Positions 44,088 through 53,507 of a stretch of DNA of 64,000 bases are shown here, piece by piece; position 1 is the first letter of the stretch, and the number at the start of each line of letters is the position of its first letter. A program made the position numbers and the translations under genes. Below the pieces are notes generated by a model. It ran no database searches, was not told the DNA's origin, and was given only the letters and a program-made list of their open reading frames with translations. This stretch comes from Gonatopus flavifemur (taxonomy: Eukaryota > Arthropoda > Insecta > Hymenoptera > Dryinidae). The stretch spans positions 13,268,001 through 13,332,000 of the forward strand of contig JAFFJZ010000010.1 in the NCBI GenBank assembly GCA_018340375.1. The letters run 5' to 3'.

Positions 44088-44417
44088 CAGGGTATCCCAG
44101 AAAACATCTCCCTCCTTTCACCAGCGTATTCCTACGAGAAAACTGAACAACTTTTCCATTTACCATTTTTGATCCGAAGCTTAGTTTCAAAGCTGATTCT
44201 GACCATTCAAGTGGATGATACATAAGTACTAAGTACATAAGTACATACTCTTCGATTATTGAAGTAGCCGATGTACTCGCCCTCTGAATGGTCAACTTAT
44301 TTTGTTTATAACTCGAAATCTAAGGTTCGGATCGAAAAATGGTAAGAGGAGAATTTGTTCAGTTTGCTCGTAGGACTACGCTGGTGAGAGGAGGAAGGTC
44401 CTTTCTGGAACACCTTG
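44088..44417. mobile_element. TA-flanked inverted-repeat MITE, CAGGGTATCCCAGAA ends
   Basis: Arms of about 95 bp: CAGGGTATCCCAGAAA, CTCACCAGCG-like text and CCTACGAG, AAACTGAACAA, CCATTTTTGATCCGAA on the left, with inverted counterparts on the right ending in the complement of CAAGGTGTTCCAGAAA. TA at 44086-44087 and 44418-44419. The short centre repeats AAGTACATAAGTAC. The first bases resemble the long-TIR element at 35320 (CAGCGTGCCCC / CAGGGTGTGC). Confidence 0.8.
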
Positions 44418-44477
44418 TATTTTCTTCTGTGTATCAGAATAAATGCAATGAACTGAATGTAGAAACGATGTATCTGT

Positions 44478-44839
44478 CCCACACAGCACCGGAGATTTCA
44501 TTAAGATTGCAGAAATCTAACATCCGAAACATTGAAATATTTCTATGACATTGCTGTATGTCACACCGAGGTTTCAAAGTCTCTTCAGAAATATTGCAAT
44601 GTCCACTAATCTTACATTTCAATGCAATATTTCTGAATTATTTCTGCAATATTTCAAGAATATTTATGAAATATTTCATTGTAATGTTTGTCTCGTAATA
44701 TATCTGAGACATTGCAAATAGGTAACATTTCAATTGACAGATTTTTGACATATTTCTGTGAAAGTATACTGAAATGTAATGAAGGTGAAAGATCGAAATG
44801 TAATTGAGACATTACTGAGATCTGTGATGCTGTATGGGG
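44478..44839. repeat. MITE, CCCACACAGCACC ends, CAATATTTCTG word
   Basis: Left CCCACACAGCACCGGAGAT and right ATCTGTGATGCTGTATGGGG are inverted. The interior repeats GAAATATTTC, TGCAATATTTCTG, GACATTGC and TTTCAATG in both orientations. Non-coding. Confidence 0.7.
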
Positions 44840-45429
44840 TGTTTTTGATTAGTGATAAGGATTCTTCAGAAGAATTGACTCTTTTCCTTGAAGAAAGAGT
44901 ATTTCCATGAGTAATTTGTATAAATTTGTATAAAATATAATTGAAAAGTGTCAATGTTATTTCTATGAAGAAAAGATCGGAACTCTCAAGAACCTTCAAC
45001 ACTAGAATGAATGTAAATATCATTCGTTGTGAATAATCCAATCTAAAGTTTATCTCTGAATGCGATAGGAGATGGTTACAGTCTCCACGAAAAATAAATA
45101 TAAAATGGGCGAATATTCTTCATTCCTCTCTTGGAAATTGTTTTTCTTCTTTTTATTGTTTTTTATTAAGAAAGTGCAACAGGTGCATCTTACTTCCCGT
45201 CTATAATCAACAATTCCAACGAAATTGGTATTCTACATATATTGATTTAGGTTGGGGAATTACTCACAGATGTTGAAGGCAGTCATTCATTGTTAATAAT
45301 CATTGGGAACAAGGAGAAAAATATGGCTGGAAAATGGATAAATATCTACGAAAATCTAAGAACTTTTCATAATTTTCTTTCCTTTCTAACTTTTAAATTC
45401 AGCACGAGCGCTGTGAAAATTCCCTGAGC

Positions 45430-46085
45430 CTCAGTATCGGAATTTTTTGATATACATACTGGATTTTTCCCAGTACATGCACTGGAAGATCATTGCTGAG
45501 AATATTCATGAAATGTAGAAAAATTTTATTCAGATTCTGCGTAAATATTTCATCCTCTTCAGAACACGGTAATCTGGATGCACCAAGGAAAGAGAATCAT
45601 TCGAAACGTGATAATATCTCCGTTCTGTTTTATAAAGACATTCATTTTTCACTATGCAATGCAGTGCATTTAACTCTATTACATTGAGAGAAGGGTGTGG
45701 GACTGATTAGGACTAGAACAAGAATTGAGTAATGATAATGTGGAATTCTGACAATCATTCATGTGTCAATGTACCGTTTGCATGGCAATGTAGAGAGTTG
45801 ATCACACGCTCCTTAAAATTTGATGATACCCCAGTGAACACAGTTACGTAAATGTTACATAAAAACCATATAACGTTGAGTAGCCGGTCACATGTGACTC
45901 ACAATTCCCTACTCTCTTACATAACTACGCGAGGGACAATGTTACATTACAATTACCTGAATACAAAGCAGAACCTTCACGTAACCGGTACACAAACGTA
46001 CTAGACTTTTCCAGTACATATACTGGAGAATTATTGCTGTAAATATTCGTGAAAATTGAAAAAAATTTTATCGCGCGAAGTGATT
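45430..46085. repeat. Direct-repeat pair around CCAGTACAT sequences
   Basis: Blocks at about 45450-45535 and 46005-46075 match in the same orientation: TACTGGA or ACTAGAC, TTTTCCCAGTACAT or TTTTCCAGTACAT, then ACTGGA, ATTGCTG, AATATTC and AAAAATTTTAT. Between them lie repeated TGTTACAT, ACGTAA and TTACATAAC words. No coding content; not LTR-like in size. Confidence 0.45.
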
Positions 46086-46370
46086 TTGCATGTTCCTTCT
46101 ATTTGAAGATAATTGAGAAACTTGATTCCTCATGTAGATGGAGAGAAAATCATATTTATCTAACGGGATTCAAAGCTACATTTCCATCTGCTCACTGATT
46201 GAAACGTAAGATCCAACTAATGAGCTATAATGCGACCTGTTGGATTACAAACTTGAGAGACTACATAAGCTTCATATTTAGAATATATAAAAGATTGAGA
46301 CTTCGAAAACCTTATATATCGATTTTATTCGCTACGAATACAATTGTGATTCAAAATTTCAATCAGCAAA

Positions 46371-46478
46371 CCCTCACAGCACCACAGTCCCAGAAGAATT
46401 CTTGAAGAACTCATCAAGAACATAATCAGTTCAATAAGAATTCTTTATGAATTATTCTGAGACTGGTGTTGTGTGGGG
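46371..46478. repeat. MITE, CCCTCACAGCACC ends, AAGAATTCTT word
   Basis: A 108-bp hairpin: CCCTCACAGCACCACAGTC and AGAAGAATTCTT on the left, then AAGAATTCTTTATG and GACTGGTGTTGTGTGGGG on the right. Same end class as MITE B and 44478-44839, but a different interior. Confidence 0.75.
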
Positions 46479-46479
46479 A

Positions 46480-47300
46480 ACCCATGTAGTCAAAATGAGA
46501 TATTTTTCATATGAAACCTTGACATTTTTCCTGCAGAAATGACGAAGTCCAATAAAAGTGGAAAATTCCATTACACAATTTGAATATTGCGATTCACAAC
46601 CTGTATAATCCAAGTATATCAACGATAAAGTTTCTTCTTCGAAATTTCATCCAAGTCCTGATTCGGAATAAGGGAAGAATGAAAAAAAGGGTGAAGATCT
46701 TGTAATTACCAGTACATTTTTGTCCCAAATTCGGAATTTTTTTCAAGCCCTGATTTGAGAAATATTTATTCTTTTCGGTGCATACAATTGTAAAATTCTA
46801 GTATAAACCCAATGAAACTTTCACGCGAGATTGGTGGAATTTTAGTCCGCGAGTCCAAGCTTGGAAACTCCAGTACAAGGATACAATTTTCAATTACACG
46901 AGTTAAATTTCCGGACCGTGCTAACAAAATCTCTGTACATGTACTCTGTGGGGTATTCATATTGCAGTACTAGCATTGAAATTTGCCAGTCCAGTTCCAC
47001 GGTAGATTTTCAGGCTTTTCACAATGCACTGTAAGAAATGTTGATATTAATTTTACCCACTGTAAGCAGGGTTCACCTATACAGTATCAATAACATTACA
47101 TGATACATATAGATGTAGAAATTACTAACTACACACACCAGTGAATGCACAAATCCACCCAAGGTCAATGTACACATACATGTTAACTGTAATTTTACCA
47201 GAATGCAAGTAATTTCACATTGACATGTGAATATGATTTCATTTTACCAGTACATAGTACTTGTAAAATTACCATCATAGCGTTAATGTGGAATTACAGG
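46480..47300. other. Unassigned DNA with TTTTACCAG words
   Basis: 47035-47290 begins GCACTGTAAGAAATG, close to the CACTG end class, and repeats AATTTTACCA, CCAGTACATAG and CACATTGACATG in both orientations. I could not place a matching right end. No gene. Confidence 0.35.
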
Positions 47301-47301
47301 T

Positions 47302-47797
47302 CCCTGGTGAAAATGAGAGCGAGAAGAAAGAGTAAGCGAAGCGTATGCTGAAGGGTAACAGAAACGTTAATGGAAAGTATACGAAGCTTGAATGGGAAGG
47401 ATACAAAGAGTATTTGAAACGGAAATTGAAACAAAGAAAGCGGGAAAAATTAAAGAAATCTAGACAAAAAAATGGAACCCTGTGGTGAGAATCGAACTTT
47501 GACTATGGTAGGGTCTTATCCACTGAGCCATGGATCGTCATTGACATCGATTGTTGAAAGATGTTATTTGAAGTCAGAATAGGTATGACTCGCGTACGCT
47601 CCATATAACCTACTATTATGTTACATGAAGTCTATGCAAAACGGGATCGGAAGTTTATGAAACGTATACAGAACGTATGATTTGATGACTTTCCAGCAAG
47701 CGGGTATCATACGCTCTAGAAAGAGAGAGTTGAAGCGTTTTTCACTTCGTGTACGTTCCCTTCTCGCTTTGTGTATACGCTTCATTTTCACCAGGGG
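47302..47797. repeat. MITE, CCCTGGTGAAAATGA ends, CGTATACG word, with a tRNA-like insert
   Basis: Left CCCTGGTGAAAATGAGAGCG and the complement of CCCCTGGTGAAAATGAAGCG define the ends. The interior repeats GAAGCGTAT, GTATACG, CGTATACA and ACGTAT in both orientations. A tRNA-like stretch lies inside on the minus strand (about 47468-47535). Confidence 0.7.
47468..47535 (-). ncRNA. tRNA-like RNA polymerase III promoter remnant
   Basis: On the minus strand an A-box match TGGCTCAGTGG is followed by a B-box-like AGTTCGATTCT and then, after about 20 nt, a run of seven T, as in a pol III terminator. The A-to-B spacing is only about 32 nt, shorter than in a working tRNA, and the bases around the T-loop do not pair, so it is not an intact tRNA gene. 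It may be a degraded tRNA or a tRNA-derived SINE head. Confidence 0.4.
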
Positions 47798-47806
47798 TGA
47801 TATGCA

Positions 47807-48448
47807 CCCGTGAAAAATCCGTTCAGGTGTGTGCAGGCTTGATCATGGACATTTTTCGGCAAAATTATTCGTCTTCAATTCTGACTGCGCGTAGTTAGGC
47901 CTTACTACGCCTGGTCGTTCATTTTTTAGCTTTCTCATCACTGAAAAGGCTTCAATTTTGTACCCACGTGAAAATCCGTGATCAAGCTCAATCGCCTGCG
48001 ATGGTACCAAACCATCCTCACCTGTGATCATGCAAAATCTCAACGACTGAAGAGTATTTATACAAAATGACGCTGTGTTGATTTTTTTTATCACGAATAC
48101 ACATAATTAATCGTGCTAAATCGGCCCCGAACGCACGCACATACGCCTGATCTCGCGTGATCATGCCTGAAACCTGGAAACTGCAAAATGAAAACGGCAT
48201 TGCGCAGTAAGTAGAAGTGATTGACCACGAATTGGTGTTCGATAAAATTGTCAGTTTCATTTCTTACAAAAAACTTGTTGATTTTGTATGGATTCTTCAT
48301 GCATAATGGAGCATAATCAAGCGTGATTGGGCGTGATTGAGCATGATTAGTCCTCATCACGTGGTTACAAAATTGAGGCCTGATCCCGCCTGATGAATGA
48401 AGCCTGATCAGGCGTGAACAGGCGTGGATAATTTTTTCATGGACAGGG
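47807..48448. repeat. MITE, CCCGTGAAAAA ends, GGCGTGATCA word, copy 1
   Basis: Left CCCGTGAAAAATCCG and right ATTTTTTCATGGACAGGG are inverted. The interior is crowded with GCGTGATCA, CCTGATCA, GGCGTGAT and their complements; one end carries GCGTGATTGGGCGTGATTGA. It matches 55421-56045 in inverted orientation, including AAATGACGCT and ACAAAATTGA. Open frames in it are not genes. Confidence 0.75.
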
Positions 48449-49544
48449 TAAAAAAGCTGTCAAAATTTCAATTGAAATGCATTTTACATGAACAGGCCAG
48501 GTAAACTTGTTGCATGAAATTCTACATGAGGACTTACTGTGCATAGACCCTGAAAAATTTGCTAGAATTCCAAACCTCCCCCCTTATAAATCTCCCCTGA
48601 CTCTCAAAAATAAAAGAATGATATCAAAAATGATTAACAGATGCTTCTACTGAGATCTTTAGATTTCATCCAGTCATTCTTGAGAATACCAGAGGTAAGG
48701 ATTCAGTAACTCCGAAACTTCGGACTTCTCTTAGAGCGCACCCGAAGATGCATCACTAAGATCGAACACGTCTAATGTGACAGTGAAAAAGAAGTCTTGC
48801 TGGCGTTATTGTATCACGTTACAGAAAGAAAGGTAAGAAGAAGAGGATGAGCAATAACCAAGATGGAGATCCATCTCCAGCAGTCAAATATACAGTTATT
48901 ACGATCTTCCGCGACGACATTATCGGTTTCGCATCAACCCTCGGTTGACTCTCGTCACAAATACAGATACTTCTATATTATATTCTCATATGTACGCGCG
49001 ATTTTCCTGCTGCTTCGTTCACCCCTATCCCATCGATATGCATGTATTTTTACTCGCGTACACGCTTGGGATCACCTCCAAAAGGTCACATTCAACCTCT
49101 TCTATAGATACAAAACCGGAGTGGATAAAGGTTTTATGTATGGATGTATGTATGGATATGTCTGTCATGTCGTGCATTAGGTGAAACAGTCATACACATA
49201 AAGTATTTATATATTGCACAGGAAATTTATACAAAATGTTATCCGTTATCCCTGCATCAACTCATGGGAAATTGAACTTGAAATTTCATTCAGTGTAGGG
49301 TACACTCAATGTCATTGACATTCACGTATTATCTGGGGCTGCGCAAATTGAAAAATAGGGGACTCAGTCCGTTGAGGACGTTTAATAAGGGTCGAGGTTC
49401 AAGCCAACGCTCTCCGTAAGAATCCTCAATAACGATGGAATGGATTTCAAATACCTTCAAGTAACCCTGTTCTTCATTAATCAAAGAATTCCACAGCATC
49501 ATAATACAATTAGAGTCCTTGATTCAATGATTCTTTCATTCTTA
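48449..49544. other. Unassigned DNA
   Basis: No bounded element or supported gene. Open frames at 48863-49184 overlap in two frames and lack recognised motifs. Confidence 0.35.
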
Positions 49545-49740
49545 ACACTGTAAAAAATGATTGTGGAATTTTCCACCACATATGATGAACTTTTCCTTCA
49601 ATTTTAGAGGATTCAACACCCGAAAAATTCCTCAAAGTGGTGGAAATTATCTCATTTCTGATGGAACAACAATTCCCCCACGATGAGGGAACAAAATCTG
49701 CCAACAATGTAAAGACAAACTCCCCACATTTCTCACGGTG
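49545..49740. repeat. MITE, ACACTGTAAAAAATG family, copy 2
   Basis: Starts ACACTGTAAAAAATGATTG; the right end CACATTTCTCACGGTG is the inverted, more worn terminus. Interior words GGAATTTTCC, ATTCCTCAAAGTGGTGG and GGATTCAACACCC match copy 1 at 24626-24857. Confidence 0.75.
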
Positions 49741-50452
49741 AAGGTCGTTGGTATCTAACTCCGCAGAGGATAAGTATTTCCATGCACAAATTGAAACCGA
49801 AATTCATAATGGTGCAGTACTGTCACTGGAGCTAGAGCCGTAACTAGGGCGAGGCCATCGGTATCTGCACCAGAGCTGCAAGCCTCGAAGAGGAGAGGTG
49901 GGTACAAGATCAGAGACCGAATTTCTTTTCTCTTGTTCACATATCCAGATAGTTTTTGAAGAATCCTTTGACGGAGTCTTTGCTATCTGGGGATTATGAC
50001 ATATATAGGAGCACAAATATCAGATTCTCGCCTGTGCGCTAAAGTTTTAAACTATGCTTTTGGTTGGAGTTGTACGTGCTGATAAATTCAAACGACCATC
50101 GCCGGACCAGTTGATTTAACAGTAGTGACTCTGAGTCGGAATGATAAAAATTTTTAATATACATGGAAAGACCTGATTTATCAATAATAAACAGTTGATT
50201 TTCAATATTCAGAAAAATGACTGTAAATTTACGAGAAGAAAGTAGTGAGTTTACCGAAAATTCGTAGTGAAAATATCAAAGGTTGATCTTCTTATTGTTA
50301 TTTTTCACGGTGAAACTATCAACTTATGGTAAATGCACTGCGAATATTCTTCAATGCTCCTCTTTTTCCCCAAATTAAAAGTCATTTTTCTGATCACTAA
50401 TGAACTCGGTCTCTCCGTGTAAGACACAGTACTAGAATTATAATACTGTCTG
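49741..50452. other. Unassigned DNA
   Basis: No gene or bounded element recognised. Confidence 0.35.
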
Positions 50453-50598
50453 TAACCAATCAAAATTCTACAAGAGGCGCAGTACTGTACCAGTAGGGGC
50501 TAATACTGGCAGAATACTAGCAGTCTGCACTAAGGCAATATTGACATTTTTCTGGAATGACAACGCTTTTCTGTACTGGTTACTTGGTCCTGGTTTGG

Positions 50599-50942
50599 CC
50601 CGAGAAAAAATGATTTAGATTCAAGTGGATCTAATTAGATCTCGTTAGATCTCGTTAGATCTAAAAAATGGAAAATGTAGATCTATTTAGATCTAGACAG
50701 ATCTGGTTAGATCTACATAGATCTAAATCACAAAAAATGTCATATTAATTAATCGAAATTTGCGTGCATCTACTGCCCATTTTCTTCACTTTTGGATGGT
50801 TTTTAAGAACTACATATTTTCGAAAAAAATCAATTAGATCTCCGTAGATCTAAATAGATCTAAATCGGCCCACAGAGCATGAATTTTTCCATTTTTTAGA
50901 TCTAAGGAGATCTAATTAGATCTAAATCATTTTTTCTCGGGG
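50599..50942. repeat. MITE packed with AGATCT
   Basis: Ends CCCGAGAAAAAATGATTTAG and its complement are inverted, with ATCTAAATCATTTTTTCTCG on the right. I count 14 AGATCT hexamers in about 344 bp, most as TTAGATCTAA-like words, clustered in the outer thirds. The central 110 bp lack them. No coding sequence. Confidence 0.85.
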
Positions 50943-50945
50943 GTA

Positions 50946-51132
50946 CACAGCGAAAAATCTGGTGTCACAGGAGGTCCACTCAGAGTTTGTGTTGGAAACA
51001 ACATATCAAATTTTTGAATTCACAAATTTCCAGAGTAAATTTAACATTTTTGTGTTGACATTTAACATAAATCGCGAGTGGACCTCCTGGGACTTACACA
51101 TGTGTTGATAATACACCAAATTTTTCACTGTG
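50946..51132. repeat. MITE, TA-flanked, CACAGCGAAAAATCTGGTG ends
   Basis: Left CACAGCGAAAAATCTGGTG and right CACCAAATTTTTCACTGTG are inverted, with AGGAGGTCCACTC and GAGTGGACCTCCT as a second inverted pair. TA flanks both ends; the right TA (51133-51134) is shared with the next MITE. Confidence 0.8.
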
Positions 51133-51134
51133 TA

Positions 51135-51432
51135 CACGGAGAGAAAAAATTTGCTGACGCAGTAAATCGAGGTATTATGTATAGAATAGCGAAATTTTTT
51201 GCTGACCTAGCTAAAAATTTGCTATAACAGCAATCGTGTCAGCTACAGCAGCAATTTTTTAGCTGTTTTTTTGTCAATTTAGCAAATTTTCAGTATTATA
51301 TACAGAATAGCAAACAAATTTTGCTGGGATAGCAAACATTTTTTGCTGCCACAGCTAAAAATTTGCTACTCTGGCAAAATGAACCCAGCAAAAGTAGATT
51401 TCGCTGCCACAGCGAATTCCTTTTTCTCCGTG
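51135..51432. repeat. MITE, CACGGAGAGAAAAAATTTGCTG ends, TTTGCTG word, copy 1
   Basis: Left CACGGAGAGAAAAAATTTGC and right GAATTCCTTTTTCTCCGTG are inverted, with TA at 51133-51134 and 51433-51434. The interior is mostly TTTGCTG, CAGCAAA, AGCTAAAAATTTGCT and GCTGCCACAGC in both orientations. Copy 2 is at 52979-53350. Confidence 0.85.
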
Positions 51433-51535
51433 TACTGATAATCGGTATCGGCTTTCAGTACAGGCACAGTACTTCTAATTAGTACTGTCAATGACAATGC
51501 CAATATCAATATCCTCATATAGAATCCAACAAACG

Positions 51536-51922
51536 TTGCGTAAGACCTCTTGTAGATATCTAATAGATATCTTTCAGAACATTGTCTGAAAGATATCCTT
51601 CAGATACCAAAAAGCCGTCTTATGCACCTTTTTTCGTGAAGTTGTCGTAGACGTTGTGTTTGTTGGTGAAGAGTGTCTTAGTAAACATTTCCAACTTCCC
51701 AGGCGAATTCTCAAGACGAATTTTAGGGACGGAATTTCTTCCCTTTGATAAGACATTAGGAAACTCAAGGTATGAAGAAAATGAGTTGACTATTGAAATA
51801 ACGAGCACACTGGCTACTCTAATAATCGATGAGTATACTTCCTGGATTTGAGTCAGCTCGTAAACTAAGCATTTTACAGCGTTTCACCAGAAGGAAACGT
51901 TTCTTGGTTTTGTGTCTTGGGT
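51536..51922. other. Unassigned DNA between the two CAGTACTGG elements
   Basis: No gene or bounded repeat. A short palindrome TAGATATCTAATAGATATCT lies near 51553. Confidence 0.35.
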
Positions 51923-52046
51923 ACCCAACCAGAAATTTACAACAGGTGCAGTACTGCACCAGTACTGGCCAAGACTGGCAGGATACTGGCATTCGTCTGG
52001 GATGATAACGCTTTTTTGTACTAAGGATTGAGTACTAATACGACTA

Positions 52047-52921
52047 CTGTCATCAAAAAGTAAGGTGAAATTGTTATTTAAAACTCCCAGGCATTAGGGA
52101 GGCAGGTAAATTTTCTTTTCCTAGGTTGGTAGAACTGTCTATAACATTTGCCAAGCGTCTGTTTGTCAAAAGGTTGAATTATCCCCGAGTTACATGTGTT
52201 TTTGTGAACAACCAAAAGTGAATTTGTGGATTTTTACAATGGGTGGTTTTGTTGAGCAAAGAACTTACATCAAATTTTGTTTGCGGAACGAATATTCTTG
52301 TTCGGACACTTTGAAAATGTTGCGGAAGGCCTTTGGTAATCGAAATATGGCACAAGAAAACGTTTATAAGTGTTACAACGAGTTCAAAGTGGGCCGAGAA
52401 CGCGTTGAAGACGAACCGCGCTCTGGACGACCATCAACGTCCACCGACGAGGGCCACGTCCAATAAATCAAAGATTCGGTGCTTGGAAATCGTCGATTGA
52501 CAATTAGAAATCTGGCTGATAGTGTTGGGATATCATTTGGCTCAGCCCAAACCATTTTGAAGGATGCTTTGTGTCTCAAATGCGTCAAGTCTCGATTTGC
52601 GACTTTTTTTGCCAAAAACTCGATTCATATCGTTCCGCAACCACCGTATTTGCCTGATTTGGCTCCATGTGACTTCTGGCTATTCAGCAAACTCGAAAGG
52701 CCAATACGGGGACGCCATTTTGACACGATTGAGGAGATAAAAACCGAATCGAAGAAGGTATTGAAGGCTATACCGAAAAAAGACTATTCCAATTGTCTCG
52801 AGGACTGGAAAAAGCGTTGGCAGAAGTGCGTTTTATCGGACGGGGATTAATAAAATTGTTTGGAAGAATAAATAAAGAATTTAGATTTCATAAACAAATT
52901 CACCTTACTTTTTGATCACAG
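52047..52921 (+). mobile_element. Internally deleted mariner (second family)
   Basis: 875 bp with well-preserved inverted ends: CTGTCATCAAAAAGTAAGGT on the left and the complement of CTGTGATCAAAAAGTAAGGT on the right, and TA at 52045-52046 and 52922-52923. About a third of a normal mariner is missing from the middle. Because both ends are intact it could still be moved by a related transposase. Confidence 0.9.
52239..52849 (+). pseudogene. Mariner transposase pseudogene, catalytic core deleted
   Basis: The ATG at 52239 opens MGGFVEQRTYIKFCLRNE, the usual N-terminus of this mariner family, with its helix-turn-helix and DEPRSGRPST. A single TAA (about 52464) replaces a lysine codon, and the frame then continues through LGNRRLTIRNLADSVGIS to CVKSR. 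There it joins directly to FFAKNSIHIVPQPP, PDLAPCDFWLF and the C-terminal DWKKRWQKC. The deletion removes the segment with the first two catalytic aspartates; only the third (APCD) remains. It cannot encode an active enzyme. The retained N-terminal part could bind the element's ends if ever translated, which is speculation. Confidence 0.9.
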
Positions 52922-52978
52922 TAGTATTATTCGCAATAAGTGCAGTGTCTGTACTGGATCAGTACCTGGCCGACATCA

Positions 52979-53350
52979 ACACGGAGAGAAAAAATTTGCT
53001 GACGCAGCAAATCGAGGTATTATATATAGAATAGCAAAATTTTTTGCTGGCCTAGCTAAAAATTTGCTATAACAGCAATCGTGTTAGCTACGACAGCAAT
53101 TTCTTAGCTGTGGCAGCAAAAAATGTTTGCTCCGCCAGCAAATTCTCAGTATTATATATAGAATAGCAAACAAATTTTGCTGGGATAGCAAACATTTTTC
53201 GCTGCCACAGCTAAAAATTCGCTGTCGCAGCTAACAAGATCGCTGGAACAGCAAATAGTTTGCTGTCACAGCAAAAAATTTGCTGCTTTGGCAAAAGGAA
53301 CCCAGCAAAAGTAGATTTCGCTGCCACAGCAAATTCCTTTTTCTCCGTGA
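52979..53350. repeat. MITE, TTTGCTG word, copy 2
   Basis: ACGGAGAGAAAAAATTTGCTG begins the element and CAAATTCCTTTTTCTCCGT closes it. It is about 70 bp longer than copy 1 at 51135-51432; the extra part is more TTTGCTG, GCTGTCGCAGC and CAGCAAA words, so the two copies differ in word number. Confidence 0.85.
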
Positions 53351-53507
53351 AGCTTTCAGTACTGGTTCACCAGTACTGACATAGTACTGTATTTCCATGT
53401 CTCCAGTACTCATCTTGTACGTGTTAGCCAAGTGTTGCAGGCCCAATACTGGCACTGTACCGCACCTGTTGTCAACATTGGCCTAATTCGGATTTTCCTG
53501 ATTGGGT

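Larger units (their letters stand above)
50453..51535. repeat. CAGTACTGG-word element, copy 1, with three inserts
   Basis: The left part AACCAATCAAAATTCTAC and GGCGCAGTACTG aligns with the start of copy 2 (AACCAGAAATTTAC, GGTGCAGTACTG). It repeats AGTACTG, AATACTGGCAG and AGTACAGG words and is interrupted by elements at 50599-50942, 50946-51132 and 51135-51432. The right end is not clearly preserved. Confidence 0.5.
51923..53507. repeat. CAGTACTGG-word element, copy 2, with two inserts
   Basis: Left ACCCAACCAGAAATTTAC and CAACAGGTGCAGTACTG oppose right CGCACCTGTTGT and GATTTTCCTGATTGGGT. Between them lie CCAGTACTGG, ATACTGGCA and AGTACTG words plus two later insertions: a deleted mariner and a TTTGCTG-word MITE. 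Confidence 0.65.

Noticed and set aside
45430..46085. Small LTR retrotransposon
   Set aside because: The direct repeats are short and imperfect, lack TG...CA ends, and no primer-binding site, polypurine tract or coding region lies between them.
47843..48360. Several minus-strand open frames
   Set aside because: They fall in the word-rich interior of the GGCGTGATCA element, and the same frames are not kept in the second copy at 55421-56045.
50599..50942. CRISPR-like array because of regularly repeated AGATCT
   Set aside because: The repeat is a 6-10-bp degenerate palindrome with irregular spacing inside a TIR element; there are no 25-40-bp repeats with unique spacers, and the DNA is eukaryotic.
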